This document shows positions 26,344-35,276 of a DNA stretch of 42,622 nt, one piece after another. The translations under genes were made by a program, and so were the position numbers. Location of the stretch: positions 1 to 42,622 of the forward strand of contig CAZKHA010000010.1 in the NCBI GenBank assembly GCA_964552325.1. Direction: 5' to 3'. Under the pieces are notes generated by a model that had not been told where the DNA came from, did no database searches, and saw nothing but the letters and a program-made list of their open reading frames with translations. The first letter of the stretch is position 1. Each line of letters opens with the position of its first letter. The stretch comes from CAZKCK01 sp964552325. Lineage in GTDB: Bacteria; Bacteroidota; Bacteroidia; Bacteroidales; TTA-H9.

Positions 26344-29300
26344 TTATTTCTTGATAATGAGTTTTTTGCTAACTGAACTATTTCCATTTTCAACCGTAAC
26401 AAAGTAAACGCCATCAGCAAGTTGTGAAAGGTTAAAGGCAGATTTATAGGTTGCATTAATAGCAATATTCTTAGCGGTATAAACCAAGTTCCCATACGCA
26501 TTCACCACTTTGATATCAACAACTACTGGCTGAGGAGCGCTGATTTGAAGGTTGAAATTGCCATCAGTGGGGTTTGGATAAATCTCTAAACCGATAACAT
26601 TAGCTAATTCGCCAATACCCGTACAATCGAGGAAGGTAAAGTTTACATTAGCTGAGGTTGTGCAACCTTCGGCTGTTGTAACATTAACACTCACCACCTT
26701 TGAACCTCCGATTCCGGCACCCGTTGAATCAACCACCAAGGTGGCAGTAGTTTCGCCCGACGACCATGCATAGGTAGCACTGGGATACGTAGCGTCAAGT
26801 GTTAAGGTGTGGTTGTGGCAAATGGAAGTGTCGCCAGCAAAGGGCAATTCAGGGATGCCATTCACCAAAATGTTAGCAGTAGCAGTATTGGAACAAGTAG
26901 TAATAGCATCGGTTACAGTATAAGCAATCGCTATTTCGCCAGCACCAGCAGTTGAAGGGGTAAACAAACCAGCATCCACGCCTGTTCCGCTATACACACC
27001 ACCTTCGGGCAAACCGCCTGTGAGTGTAATGGGTTCTGCATTTTGGCATACAGCGGGCAATGCGTTCATTGTAACCTCAGGAATACCATTAACTGTCATT
27101 ACAGCTTCGCTAGAAGCAGTACAGCCAAATTCATTGGTAAATGTATATGCCAGGGTGTGGTCGCCAAGTCCAGCTACGGTTGCATCAAACTTGTTATCTG
27201 CAACACCGTTGCCACTCCAAGTTCCGCCTTCGGGGGTTGCTCCTGTAAGGTCAAAAACCGCTGTATTGGAGCAAACAGGGCTTAATGGACTAACATTAAT
27301 TACTGGCAAATCGCTAATGGTAAGGGTAACAATGGAGGCAGGACCTTCACAAACAGTAGCAGTTTGGGTGGCATAGTACGTATAGGTTCCCGGCATGTTT
27401 TCGCCTGTGGCAAAACTATTTCCAGAGAACAGCAAAGTTGTTAATTCGGCATCGGCATACCAACGGATTTGTTCGCCCTCGGCTGTTAAATCTGGTACTG
27501 GTTCAAAAACGCAAGTAGCTTTGTTTTCGGCCAGAGGTGCTGCAGGAACATCGAAAGTGCTTACATACGCATTAAGTGTTGTTGTGTGGAAATCAGTACC
27601 ATCACCAACCTTTAAGGTTACATTAAAGCTTCCGGCTGAGTTATATTGAACGCTGGGGTTTTGCTCGGTTGAAGTGGCAGGAGTGCCGCCATCAAAGGCC
27701 CATTCCCATGAGATTGGATCGCCTGATGAAATATCGCTGAAGTCAACTAACAAGCCTGTGCATCCGGTAGTTGATGAAGAGGTAAACGTTGCAATTAGCT
27801 CTTCGGTGGTAACAGGCACTAGGTTTCTGTAACGGTTGTAATTGGTTTTAGTAACCACAACCACTACATTATCGCCAACCACTAAATCGGAGGGGAGGTT
27901 GAAAACATTGGGAACCAATGTGGCGGTTTGAACACCAATAATGTTGCCATTAACCGAAAGCGCGATGGTGGCTCCTGGAGTGGCTGAAACCTCATAAGTA
28001 GTTTCACCTTGGTTGATTTCTGGAGCATGTGTAACGGCCAATGCTTGTGGCACTTCTGAATAAATTACACTAAATGATTCACCATGATGATGGAACAAGT
28101 TGTAGGTAACTGCCTTATTACTTGTATTGTATGGCCAACTTGATTGTTTGAGGAAATATTTTCCAGCGGCATTGCCAAAGCAAGGCAAAATACCCCGTTC
28201 AACGGGAGTTGAACTGTAAGTGGGCATAAATTCTGGCCACCAGTTGTCGTAAACACCCCATACATAGGTGTCGTTCACAAAACTGTAAGAGGTTTCGGAT
28301 GCTGCCAATAAACCCAATGCCCCTGAATTCAAGCCATTTTTGGTATAGCGGTGGAATTTTTCGGTGAAGCACTCACTGCCCCAGTTGTATTTTCCGGTTA
28401 AGCAGTTAATTGACATGATGAAGGTTAAATCGGTATTGGTTAGGCCATTGATGCTGCTATTGGTATAAGAAGGTTCACCCCAGCCTGTTTCATTTCCATG
28501 ATCGCGATGCTGAAGTATAAAGGAACCTGCATTGATGGCGGCATTAATACCACTGGCAGTACCACCAGTCCAACCTCCTAGGGTTGAAGGCGATTGGGGG
28601 ATATAACCCAACCCATTAGGGCCAAAGAAGTTAACAACAGTATTGGTATTGGTGGCGGTTGACCACACAGTACCGGGTGTACCTTGGTATATTTCGTTTT
28701 GTCTAACGGGGTCTTTGCCTTGGATGTTTTTGAAGAAGCCGCCCACGGTTTCAGAGCAAATCTGGAACCAACGCTCGGTTTGCCAGCCTAAAGCTGTTAT
28801 AGGGTGAGCATAGAAACCGGGATTTGTTGGTGGGTTTCGCTCATAGTTCAAAAACTTGCTAATCATAACCTTTAATTGGTTATTATCGTTGGCGGTTATA
28901 CGCGACATGGCAACTTCAGGCATTAAATCGCTGCCGTCTATGTCGCCATAGATATTGTCAGATACACAGTAATTGTCCCAAATAGGAGAAACGATATTTT
29001 TAGCAGGGTTGGTGCCATAATCGCCTAAGATCAAAACACATGCTGGTTTTATCGTCCAGTTGTTGTAAGCATTGTTTATAAACCCCTCAACTGCTGCGGT
29101 GGTATTGCCACCAACTTGGGTAATTGTGAACACTTTAGTTAAGATCCCTTGTTCAGTCCTAAACTGTTTAATGGTATCAGCCCATGATTGGAATTCAGGG
29201 CCATCAGGGCATATGATAATATATTCGCACTCATCATCTTCGGTAACTCCGTAATAGCTTTCTGAAATCTTGGCATAATCAACCGTTGGAAGTGAGGAGT

Positions 29301-29985
29301 AGTTTAACAGCATGTCTGACATAATAGGATCAAAGAACCGGCTACGGAAGGTTTGTTCACCAAATTCACCATTTCCGCCAACACATTCAATTTGAACTTG
29401 TAAATCGCGGTAAACAATCAAATCTTTTGTAACAGGATTGTATTGGAATGGGGTGATGCCTAGCATTACATACTCAACGCCACGGAAATTGGAAACTTCT
29501 GAAATGCGAACAGGCTGTGCAGGATAGAGGCTGTTCTTGGCATAGATGGCTGAATTCTTAGCATACTGCAAGGGCCCTGTTTCGGTTTCGAGCGGGATAC
29601 GGGGAGCGCAACCAATGTTCACATTATGGAACACTTCGGTACGTTGCGATACAATTTTAACTATGGGCGTTGCGCCTGTGGGTATGGCCACAAACCGGCT
29701 TTCGCCCGGAAGGTTTGGTGCACCTTCATCGCCGGGGAGGAAAACACCGGGAAGCAAAAGGTTTTTCACACTCTCGTTGTTAATCAAGGCGTCTTCAAAC
29801 GAGAACTCAGCAACTGAATAGTCAACCTGAATTACAGAGGCCTTAGAATCAACAAGATTAAAGCCGCCTTTGGTCCAGCTATCAGGGTATTTGATAGTTT
29901 GTGCCGAAACAAATAACGAGCTTAAAAGCACTACAGCCACAACAATGGCAATAGTACGAAACAATCGGGTAAACTTACTTTTCAT
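26344..29985 (-). CDS. Gingipain-type C25 cysteine peptidase with PKD, Ig-like and T9SS domains
   Basis: 1213 residues with a signal peptide (1-29, ending VSAQ) and a pro-region to about residue 230. The C25 catalytic part (about 255-600) has the dyad H496 in HRDHGNETGWGEPSY and C528 in IMSINCLTGKYN, 32 apart as in gingipain R, where the block is HGSETxWG then ACVNGDF. After it come a PKD domain (about 731-805, WEWAFDGGTPATSTEQNPSV), two Ig-like repeats of the 'GGTWSGNGV / GGVYSGTGV' kind (about 895-1050) and a T9SS sorting domain (about 1130-1213, YPNPTDGNFNL to KKLIIKK). It is a secreted or surface endopeptidase; specificity cannot be assigned. The start is 33 bases downstream of the preceding C25 gene, so they share a transcript. 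Confidence 0.93.
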   Translation of the reverse strand: MKSKFTRLFRTIAIVVAVVLLSSLFVSAQTIKYPDSWTKGGFNLVDSKASVIQVDYSVAEFSFEDALINNESVKNLLLPGVFLPGDEGAPNLPGESRFVAIPTGATPIVKIVSQRTEVFHNVNIGCAPRIPLETETGPLQYAKNSAIYAKNSLYPAQPVRISEVSNFRGVEYVMLGITPFQYNPVTKDLIVYRDLQVQIECVGGNGEFGEQTFRSRFFDPIMSDMLLNYSSLPTVDYAKISESYYGVTEDDECEYIIICPDGPEFQSWADTIKQFRTEQGILTKVFTITQVGGNTTAAVEGFINNAYNNWTIKPACVLILGDYGTNPAKNIVSPIWDNYCVSDNIYGDIDGSDLMPEVAMSRITANDNNQLKVMISKFLNYERNPPTNPGFYAHPITALGWQTERWFQICSETVGGFFKNIQGKDPVRQNEIYQGTPGTVWSTATNTNTVVNFFGPNGLGYIPQSPSTLGGWTGGTASGINAAINAGSFILQHRDHGNETGWGEPSYTNSSINGLTNTDLTFIMSINCLTGKYNWGSECFTEKFHRYTKNGLNSGALGLLAASETSYSFVNDTYVWGVYDNWWPEFMPTYSSTPVERGILPCFGNAAGKYFLKQSSWPYNTSNKAVTYNLFHHHGESFSVIYSEVPQALAVTHAPEINQGETTYEVSATPGATIALSVNGNIIGVQTATLVPNVFNLPSDLVVGDNVVVVVTKTNYNRYRNLVPVTTEELIATFTSSSTTGCTGLLVDFSDISSGDPISWEWAFDGGTPATSTEQNPSVQYNSAGSFNVTLKVGDGTDFHTTTLNAYVSTFDVPAAPLAENKATCVFEPVPDLTAEGEQIRWYADAELTTLLFSGNSFATGENMPGTYTYYATQTATVCEGPASIVTLTISDLPVINVSPLSPVCSNTAVFDLTGATPEGGTWSGNGVADNKFDATVAGLGDHTLAYTFTNEFGCTASSEAVMTVNGIPEVTMNALPAVCQNAEPITLTGGLPEGGVYSGTGVDAGLFTPSTAGAGEIAIAYTVTDAITTCSNTATANILVNGIPELPFAGDTSICHNHTLTLDATYPSATYAWSSGETTATLVVDSTGAGIGGSKVVSVNVTTAEGCTTSANVNFTFLDCTGIGELANVIGLEIYPNPTDGNFNLQISAPQPVVVDIKVVNAYGNLVYTAKNIAINATYKSAFNLSQLADGVYFVTVENGNSSVSKKLIIKK

Positions 29986-30018
29986 TGATTGTAGATTTGG
30001 GTTAAAAGAGTATTTTAG

Positions 30019-32079
30019 TTATTGGATCAATATTTTTGAGCGAGAAACACTTCCATTGGCATTAATTTCAAGCATATACATACCTGCGGGGAGCAAAGAT
30101 ACATCAATTTGAAACATGCTGCCACCATGCCCCTCATTTTTTAGCACCACTTGTGCAGCAGCATTATACAAAACAAACCCCTCAGCTTCGTATCCAGTTG
30201 CCAACTTAATGGTCAACATCGAACTGGCTGGATTGGGTGAAACACTTACAAATGCCCTGTTTTCAAGAGGTTTATCAACTCCTGTTAGATTGTCGGTCCA
30301 TATTTTCATGGCAGCATCGCCTAAGATGTTGCAATCGTAAAAGCACCACCTAAGCGCACCGGGTTCCCATTGGCCGGGAGCATTAACAAAAGGAGCGGTC
30401 TTGATTTTTGATTGCTGATGTGTGGCCGCAATACGGTTATATCCATCCGTATATAAGGCGTTTACAAATTCGCGGTGCATATGGGCTGATGGGCCTTCGG
30501 TTTGGCCTTCGTTGAACCACCCATAACGTGAGTTAAAGGCACCTGCAACACAGAAGTTATTGATTTTCAACATCTCCTCGGCTATACAATCGGAGTAATC
30601 GAAAGCACCACAAATACAACCATGGGTATAAACCAAGGTATAATTATGCTGAACACCATCAACGGCATAAAAGTTAGCATCGGTAATATCCCATAGGCCA
30701 AGGCGCATGGCGTAATCCCAATTAGAATGCCCTGAATGATGAACAAATTGCCGCCCACCGTTAATTCTGGCAAACAACTCCGTTGGTCCCCAGTAGCCGG
30801 TTTCTCGTTCGTACAAATAATCAATGTTTTGTGTTTCAGGGATGCCATTGGTAACATATCCGTTTTCATCCTTTAAGCCAATCAGCAGGTCAAGGTAATC
30901 GGCACCCCAGGTTTCGGGATTATCATAAAGCTTTTCATCTACCAGAAGAGGGCGCTCAAATTCTCCGGGCACAGGGGCTGTTTGGTATTTGATGGTTTTG
31001 TTGAGCATTCGAGCCAAATCAGTAGCATTGCTAAACGGCAAACGAGCTACGGCTACGTCAGGGAGCAAATCATCCTCGCCAACCTCTCCCCACAAACCAT
31101 TTCCATTATCATTCCACGAGCCATCAAGTGCAGAATAATACAGATCAGAAGGAATGTTGTTATCGGAGTAAAGGCTTGAAGATTGCACCTCGCAAAAGAA
31201 TCCACGATACGGGAATTGATCATCATCTCCACCTAAGAGCACGTACTCAATACCTGCATTTTGGTATTGGCTGCGGATGTAATTTCGAATTTTTTCTTGG
31301 TTATCAACACCTGTTGAGGTGGCATACACATCTTGCAGCGAGGTAACAAGCGTTGGAAGCCCTATCTGATCGTACAAAGCTTTAAGTGGCTGAAATTGTT
31401 CAACAAAGCTCTGTGGTGTAAGTATGAGGTATTTATATGGATTGGACAAAAAAGACTTATTGTAAGTTGGTATTACCTCTTCGGGGTTATTAACTAACTG
31501 CATTACTTTGTATCGGTTAACTTCAACCGGAATTTGGTTTGCAAGGGCCTGGCTTCCCTTTACTGTAGCTTGAGATGTAACCTCAACAATGGCTTTTGCA
31601 TAATAAACAACTTTGCCACTTACTGGATTGTAAACCATTGGGGTGAAGGCAGAAAGAGCTATGGAGTATCCATTTAGGAAGCCTGTGCTTAGCTTTCCCT
31701 TGGCTTCACTTGGGTAAAACGCATTTGCTTGATAGATTTGTTCGTTCTTTACAAAAACGCTTGGAGTTCGTTCGGAAAGAGGTCGAACATGTTGATAAGG
31801 GGCCAAACTATAAGTGCCTGGCATTTCGGTGGGCTGCAAAAGGGTTATTTGGATGTCGGTGGCTTCGTGCCCTGCCGGGAGAGCCAAAGCAACTGGTTGA
31901 TACGGCAAAGCCGGACAGCCGGGGGTGGCTGTAGTTATGCACCCCTGCAAATTTGGTTGTTGAAAGGCTCCTATATTGCTGATAATTGGCTGATTAAAGT
32001 GATACTCTTTTTTAATTTTCGAAGCAAATAAGGCTTCAGCACATAGCAACATCAAAACCACAAAAAAGGACTTATACAT
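30019..32079 (-). CDS. C25-family cysteine peptidase with T9SS sorting domain
   Basis: 686 residues with signal peptide (1-20, MYKSFFVVLMLLCAEALFAS). The middle (about 210-590) matches the gingipain fold: H451 in HHSGHSNWDYA and C488 in YTHGCICGAFDYSD, about 37 residues apart, with C490 next to it. The core 'LILTPQSFVEQFQPLKALYDQIGLPTLV' and 'YVLLGGDDDQFPYRGFF' is the typical C25 N-terminal part that holds the caspase-like strands. Residues about 610-686 are the T9SS sorting domain (VSPNPASSMLTIKL, VLYNAAAQVVL, GMYMLEI). It is the first gene of an operon with the larger C25 protein. The two are only modestly similar, so this is not a recent duplication. Confidence 0.92.
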   Translation of the reverse strand: MYKSFFVVLMLLCAEALFASKIKKEYHFNQPIISNIGAFQQPNLQGCITTATPGCPALPYQPVALALPAGHEATDIQITLLQPTEMPGTYSLAPYQHVRPLSERTPSVFVKNEQIYQANAFYPSEAKGKLSTGFLNGYSIALSAFTPMVYNPVSGKVVYYAKAIVEVTSQATVKGSQALANQIPVEVNRYKVMQLVNNPEEVIPTYNKSFLSNPYKYLILTPQSFVEQFQPLKALYDQIGLPTLVTSLQDVYATSTGVDNQEKIRNYIRSQYQNAGIEYVLLGGDDDQFPYRGFFCEVQSSSLYSDNNIPSDLYYSALDGSWNDNGNGLWGEVGEDDLLPDVAVARLPFSNATDLARMLNKTIKYQTAPVPGEFERPLLVDEKLYDNPETWGADYLDLLIGLKDENGYVTNGIPETQNIDYLYERETGYWGPTELFARINGGRQFVHHSGHSNWDYAMRLGLWDITDANFYAVDGVQHNYTLVYTHGCICGAFDYSDCIAEEMLKINNFCVAGAFNSRYGWFNEGQTEGPSAHMHREFVNALYTDGYNRIAATHQQSKIKTAPFVNAPGQWEPGALRWCFYDCNILGDAAMKIWTDNLTGVDKPLENRAFVSVSPNPASSMLTIKLATGYEAEGFVLYNAAAQVVLKNEGHGGSMFQIDVSLLPAGMYMLEINANGSVSRSKILIQ

Positions 32080-32497
32080 AATAATAGTTTGATTATAATT
32101 GAGTTAGGTTGGATTGGCTTTAAACAACATTTTCAAGCATGGCATACAAGGGAATATAAAGAAAACTCCACAACACACTCCACTTGAAACCGCAAATTTA
32201 CACTTCTTTACAATTTGTTCATCGATGTGAAACAAATTTATTATCAAAAGGTAAAAAATCTATCGGATTGATAAATAGGCATTTCAACTCCACAATATAC
32301 CCAGAAGCAGCATAACACTGCTCAAAATTTGCGTAAAAACATCCCTCGAATCGTATGTTTGGGTATTGGTTTACTTGACAAAGGCCTTATAACTTATTAA
32401 CTTTGCGCACTTTTTAACTATTGGGTATTTATGGATATTAACTTCCACGGCTGCAGTAAGCCCTGGAAAATTTAATTAAAACAAACTCACTTTTCTG
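32080..32497. other. Divergent intergenic region between C25 operon and queA
   Basis: 418 AT-rich bases with no gene. The queA promoter is at 32375-32405. For the minus-strand C25 operon, two TAAATTTG boxes (complements of 32193-32200 and 32233-32240) match TAnnTTTG, but neither has a clear upstream partner at the right distance. I see no stable RNA structure or repeat. Confidence 0.5.
32375..32405 (+). promoter_or_regulatory. Promoter for queA
   Basis: TTG (32375-32377), 20 bases, TAACTTTG (32398-32405), a full match to the TTG / TAnnTTTG pattern. The leader to the ATG at 32498 is long, about 85 bases. Confidence 0.65.
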
Positions 32498-33547
32498 ATG
32501 AAACTTTCGCAGTTCAAATTCAGCCTACCAGCAGAACTTATTGCCAATTATCCTGTTGAAAACAGGGACGAGGCGCCGATGATGGTTTTAGATCGCAAAA
32601 AGCAAACCATTGAACACAAACAATTTAAAGACATTCTCAATTATTTTGACGATGGTGATGTGTTTGCGCTAAACAACACAAAAGTGTTTCCGGCACGTTT
32701 ATATGGCGAAAAGGAAAAAACAGGAGCCAAAATCGAAGTTTTTTTGCTTAGGGAGCTCAATGCTGAAACCCGCCTATGGGATGTTCTTGTAGATCCAGCA
32801 CGTAAGATACGTATTGGCAACAAGCTCTATTTTGGTGATAATGATGATCTTGTAGCTGAAGTAATTGACAACACTACTTCAAGAGGCCGTACGCTTCGTT
32901 TCCTTTTTGATGGGACATACGATGAGTTTAAAAAAACCATTCAACGCCTTGGCGAGACGCCTTTGCCAAAAATCCACAAAAGGGCCGTGGAACCCGAAGA
33001 TGAAAAACGCTATCAAACCATCTATGCAAAGCATGTTGGTGCTGTAGCCGCACCCACGGCAGGGCTACATTTTAGCCGCGAACTGATGAAACGGCTTGAA
33101 ATTAAAGGAATTGATTTTGCCGAACTCACCTTACATACGGGTTTAGGCAATTTTAGAGCCATCGAAGTGGAAGATCTCACCAAACACAAAATGGATTCGG
33201 AGGAAATGTTTATCTACGACGAGACCGTACGCGTAGTTAACCTAGCCAAAGCCAACCGTAAAAAGGTATGCGCTGTCGGCACCACTACCCTTAAAGCACT
33301 TGAAACAGCCGTAACCATCAATGGAATGATTAAGCCGTACAGTGGTTGGACCAACAAATTCATCTTTCCACCGTACGATTTTACTGTAGCCGACGCATTG
33401 GTAACTAACTTCCACATGCCCATGTCGCCCATGATGATGATGGTGGGCGCCTTCGCCGGCTATGACTTTTTGATGAAAGCATACAAAGAAGCCATAAAAA
33501 ACAAATACATGTTCTTTACCTATGGCAATGCTATGCTGATTATCTAG
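32498..33547 (+). CDS. queA: tRNA preQ1(34) S-adenosylmethionine ribosyltransferase-isomerase
   Basis: 349 residues, the usual QueA length. It transfers and isomerises the ribose of S-adenosylmethionine onto preQ1 at tRNA position 34 to make epoxyqueuosine. Family blocks are visible from the start: KFSLPAELIANYPVENRD, FALNNTKVFPARLYG, GETPLPKIHKR, then VGAVAAPTAGLHFS and FAELTLHTGLGNFRAIE, and FHMPMSPMMMMVGAFAGYD near the C-terminus. Oddly the last block has four Met in a row, which may vary. No other queuosine gene is adjacent. A weak hairpin with T-tract (33564-33589) and a strong one (33685-33709) follow. Confidence 0.95.
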   Translation: MKLSQFKFSLPAELIANYPVENRDEAPMMVLDRKKQTIEHKQFKDILNYFDDGDVFALNNTKVFPARLYGEKEKTGAKIEVFLLRELNAETRLWDVLVDPARKIRIGNKLYFGDNDDLVAEVIDNTTSRGRTLRFLFDGTYDEFKKTIQRLGETPLPKIHKRAVEPEDEKRYQTIYAKHVGAVAAPTAGLHFSRELMKRLEIKGIDFAELTLHTGLGNFRAIEVEDLTKHKMDSEEMFIYDETVRVVNLAKANRKKVCAVGTTTLKALETAVTINGMIKPYSGWTNKFIFPPYDFTVADALVTNFHMPMSPMMMMVGAFAGYDFLMKAYKEAIKNKYMFFTYGNAMLII

Positions 33548-33676
33548 GTGTCCAGAATAAAAGGTTCATGTTGAGAGGTGAACGTTTTTACGCTGCCCAA
33601 TGTGTTGGTTCAATGCCTTGTATGTGCATTGACAGTACTGTTATAAACTGTATAACCAAAGTTTAAGCATATTTCT

Positions 33677-33709
33677 TACTTTTGAAGCGGCGCTTAAAGC
33701 CGCTTTTTT
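33677..33709 (+). promoter_or_regulatory. Promoter -7 box overlapping a terminator hairpin at the ispD start
   Basis: TACTTTTG (33677-33684) matches TAnnTTTG, but I find no good TTG upstream at about 20 bases. Directly after it, AAGCGGC (33685-33691) and GCCGCTT (33699-33705) pair over 7 bases with a 7-base loop and lead into T residues (to 33709); the ispD ATG starts at 33710. So the hairpin can act as terminator for transcripts coming from queA, while transcripts starting near 33690 would lack its left arm. Confidence 0.5.
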
Positions 33710-34408
33710 ATGGAGCGATATGTGATTATTGTGGCTGGTGGTAGTGGCAAACGCATGGAAAGTTCGGTTCCAAAACAGTTTATGCTGCTAAACAATCGGC
33801 CTGTACTGATGCATGTGTTTGATGTGTTTCAAACGTTTGACACAAACATAAAATTTGTATTGGTGCTTAACCCCAGTCTTTGGGTCCATTGGCAAAATCT
33901 ATGCAAAGAATACAATTTTACCATGCAACATCAGCTTGTTGAAGGAGGAAGCGAACGTTATTATTCCGTAAAAAAAGGATTGGAAGCCGTACCCAAGCAG
34001 GTAGTGGTGGCTGTTCACGATGCGGCAAGGCCATTGGTGAGCCTCCAAACAATTCAACGATGCTTTTATTATGCAGAAAAACACGGGAATGCCGTTCCTG
34101 CTATTGAAGTCAGCGATTCTTATCGTTTGCTTGACCCATCGGGCAATAAAGCTCTCAACCGCAAGCTATTGAGGATAATACAAACACCGCAAGTTTTCGA
34201 AAGCAGCTTGTTGAAACAGGCTTATACCCAAGAATTCGCGCCCCTATTTACCGATGATGCCAGCGTGCTTGAGTCGCTAGGCATAGCCATCAACCTTGTA
34301 CAAGGCAATACCGAAAACATCAAGATTACAAACCCAATGGATTTGATAATTGCTACAGATTGGCTCCAAAACCTACTGCGCAACGAGACAGGTAATTCTG
34401 TTACGTAG
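33710..34408 (+). CDS. ispD: 2-C-methyl-D-erythritol 4-phosphate cytidylyltransferase
   Basis: 232 residues. It makes CDP-methylerythritol from MEP and CTP in the MEP pathway to isoprenoids. The CTP-binding signature IIVAGGSGKRM (6-16) carries R15, and PKQF carries K22, seven residues apart as in the E. coli enzyme. VHDAARPLVS (about 101-110) and the DDASVLE block near residue 184 are conserved. The ATG at 33710 gives the right N-terminus for the family. Its 3' end overlaps the end of the minus-strand DUF3108 gene by 36 bases. Confidence 0.94.
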   Translation: MERYVIIVAGGSGKRMESSVPKQFMLLNNRPVLMHVFDVFQTFDTNIKFVLVLNPSLWVHWQNLCKEYNFTMQHQLVEGGSERYYSVKKGLEAVPKQVVVAVHDAARPLVSLQTIQRCFYYAEKHGNAVPAIEVSDSYRLLDPSGNKALNRKLLRIIQTPQVFESSLLKQAYTQEFAPLFTDDASVLESLGIAINLVQGNTENIKITNPMDLIIATDWLQNLLRNETGNSVT

Positions 34409-35164
34409 GCCCTTATAGCCTGTCAATTCCATTTTTACCTTACCAACTATGATGGCCGATTCGGCTAAAACAGGAATACGGTTTTTGTCATCGGTAATGT
34501 ACATCACCATAGGATACGGGTCCTTGAAGACTTTGCCTGTGGCCATCATGGGTTTAATTTTCAGGCATCTAAATTGCCCAAAATCGGTTTTTACTACTTC
34601 TTTGCCAAGATACTGAATGGCTGAGTTATAAACCGAATCATCAAAATAGAAGGGCACTTTAATAATATCGCCGACCGCAACATTTGTGAGATCGAGGTTT
34701 CTGGCATAATAAAACGCTGAAATAATGCAAAACGTTTGGTTAGCAAGGCTTTTGGTTGCAGTGCGGCTTTGGGCTTGATTGAGGCTGTAATTAAACAACA
34801 CATCGTCGTCTTTCCGGTACCCGCCTTCCCTGGTGCGCCTTACAAAATGATAGGGTTTTAAGTCTTCTTGGTCGAACCAAGACTCAAACCTATCTTGAAC
34901 TTTCATAAACATATTAAACAATCCCTTTGATTTACCTTCCGCCACTACGTGATATGTAGAGCGCCCATACTTCATATCCTTGTCATCGGTAACGGTTAAG
35001 GTGCCATAGCCTGCTGTAATATCAGCAAACCACGAATCGTAAAAGAACCGGAATTCAAGTTCTTCGCCCCTATCAAAAGCAGTATTGGTTACCGAAGGTT
35101 CTTTTTTTTGCGCAACAACTGCAACGCTAATTGCAAGGAAAAAAGCCAAAAATACAGGTTTCAT
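34373..35164 (-). CDS. DUF3108 domain protein, periplasmic
   Basis: 263 residues from the ATG at 35164, which opens a signal peptide (MKPVFLAFFLAISVAVVAQ). The rest is the DUF3108 fold: paired-strand features such as GEELEFRFFYDSWFADITAGYGTLTV, then RFESWFDQEDLKPYHFVRRTREGGYRK and a C-terminal CLKIKPMMATGKVFKDPYPMVMYITDDKNRIPVLAES. The function of DUF3108 is not established; a lipocalin-like or envelope role is guessed from structure-like patterns. The start at 35185 would add seven residues without a signal. It is convergent with ispD and overlaps it by 36 bases. Confidence 0.85.
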   Translation of the reverse strand: MKPVFLAFFLAISVAVVAQKKEPSVTNTAFDRGEELEFRFFYDSWFADITAGYGTLTVTDDKDMKYGRSTYHVVAEGKSKGLFNMFMKVQDRFESWFDQEDLKPYHFVRRTREGGYRKDDDVLFNYSLNQAQSRTATKSLANQTFCIISAFYYARNLDLTNVAVGDIIKVPFYFDDSVYNSAIQYLGKEVVKTDFGQFRCLKIKPMMATGKVFKDPYPMVMYITDDKNRIPVLAESAIIVGKVKMELTGYKGLRNRITCLVAQ

Positions 35165-35212
35165 AATGCATACGTTTTGGCTCACCGTTACAAATTAAAG
35201 GCCATAGTTATG

Positions 35213-35256
35213 CACAAAAAAAGGTTTGACCAAAACACGCGTTCTGCCAAACCTTT
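35213..35256 (-). terminator. Intrinsic terminator after leuS
   Basis: AAAGGTTTG (35220-35228) pairs with CAAACCTTT (35248-35256); on the minus strand the hairpin is followed by TTTTTGTGC. It is 21 bases past the leuS stop. Confidence 0.85.
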
Positions 35257-35276
35257 AAAATAAATTTCCTGATAAT

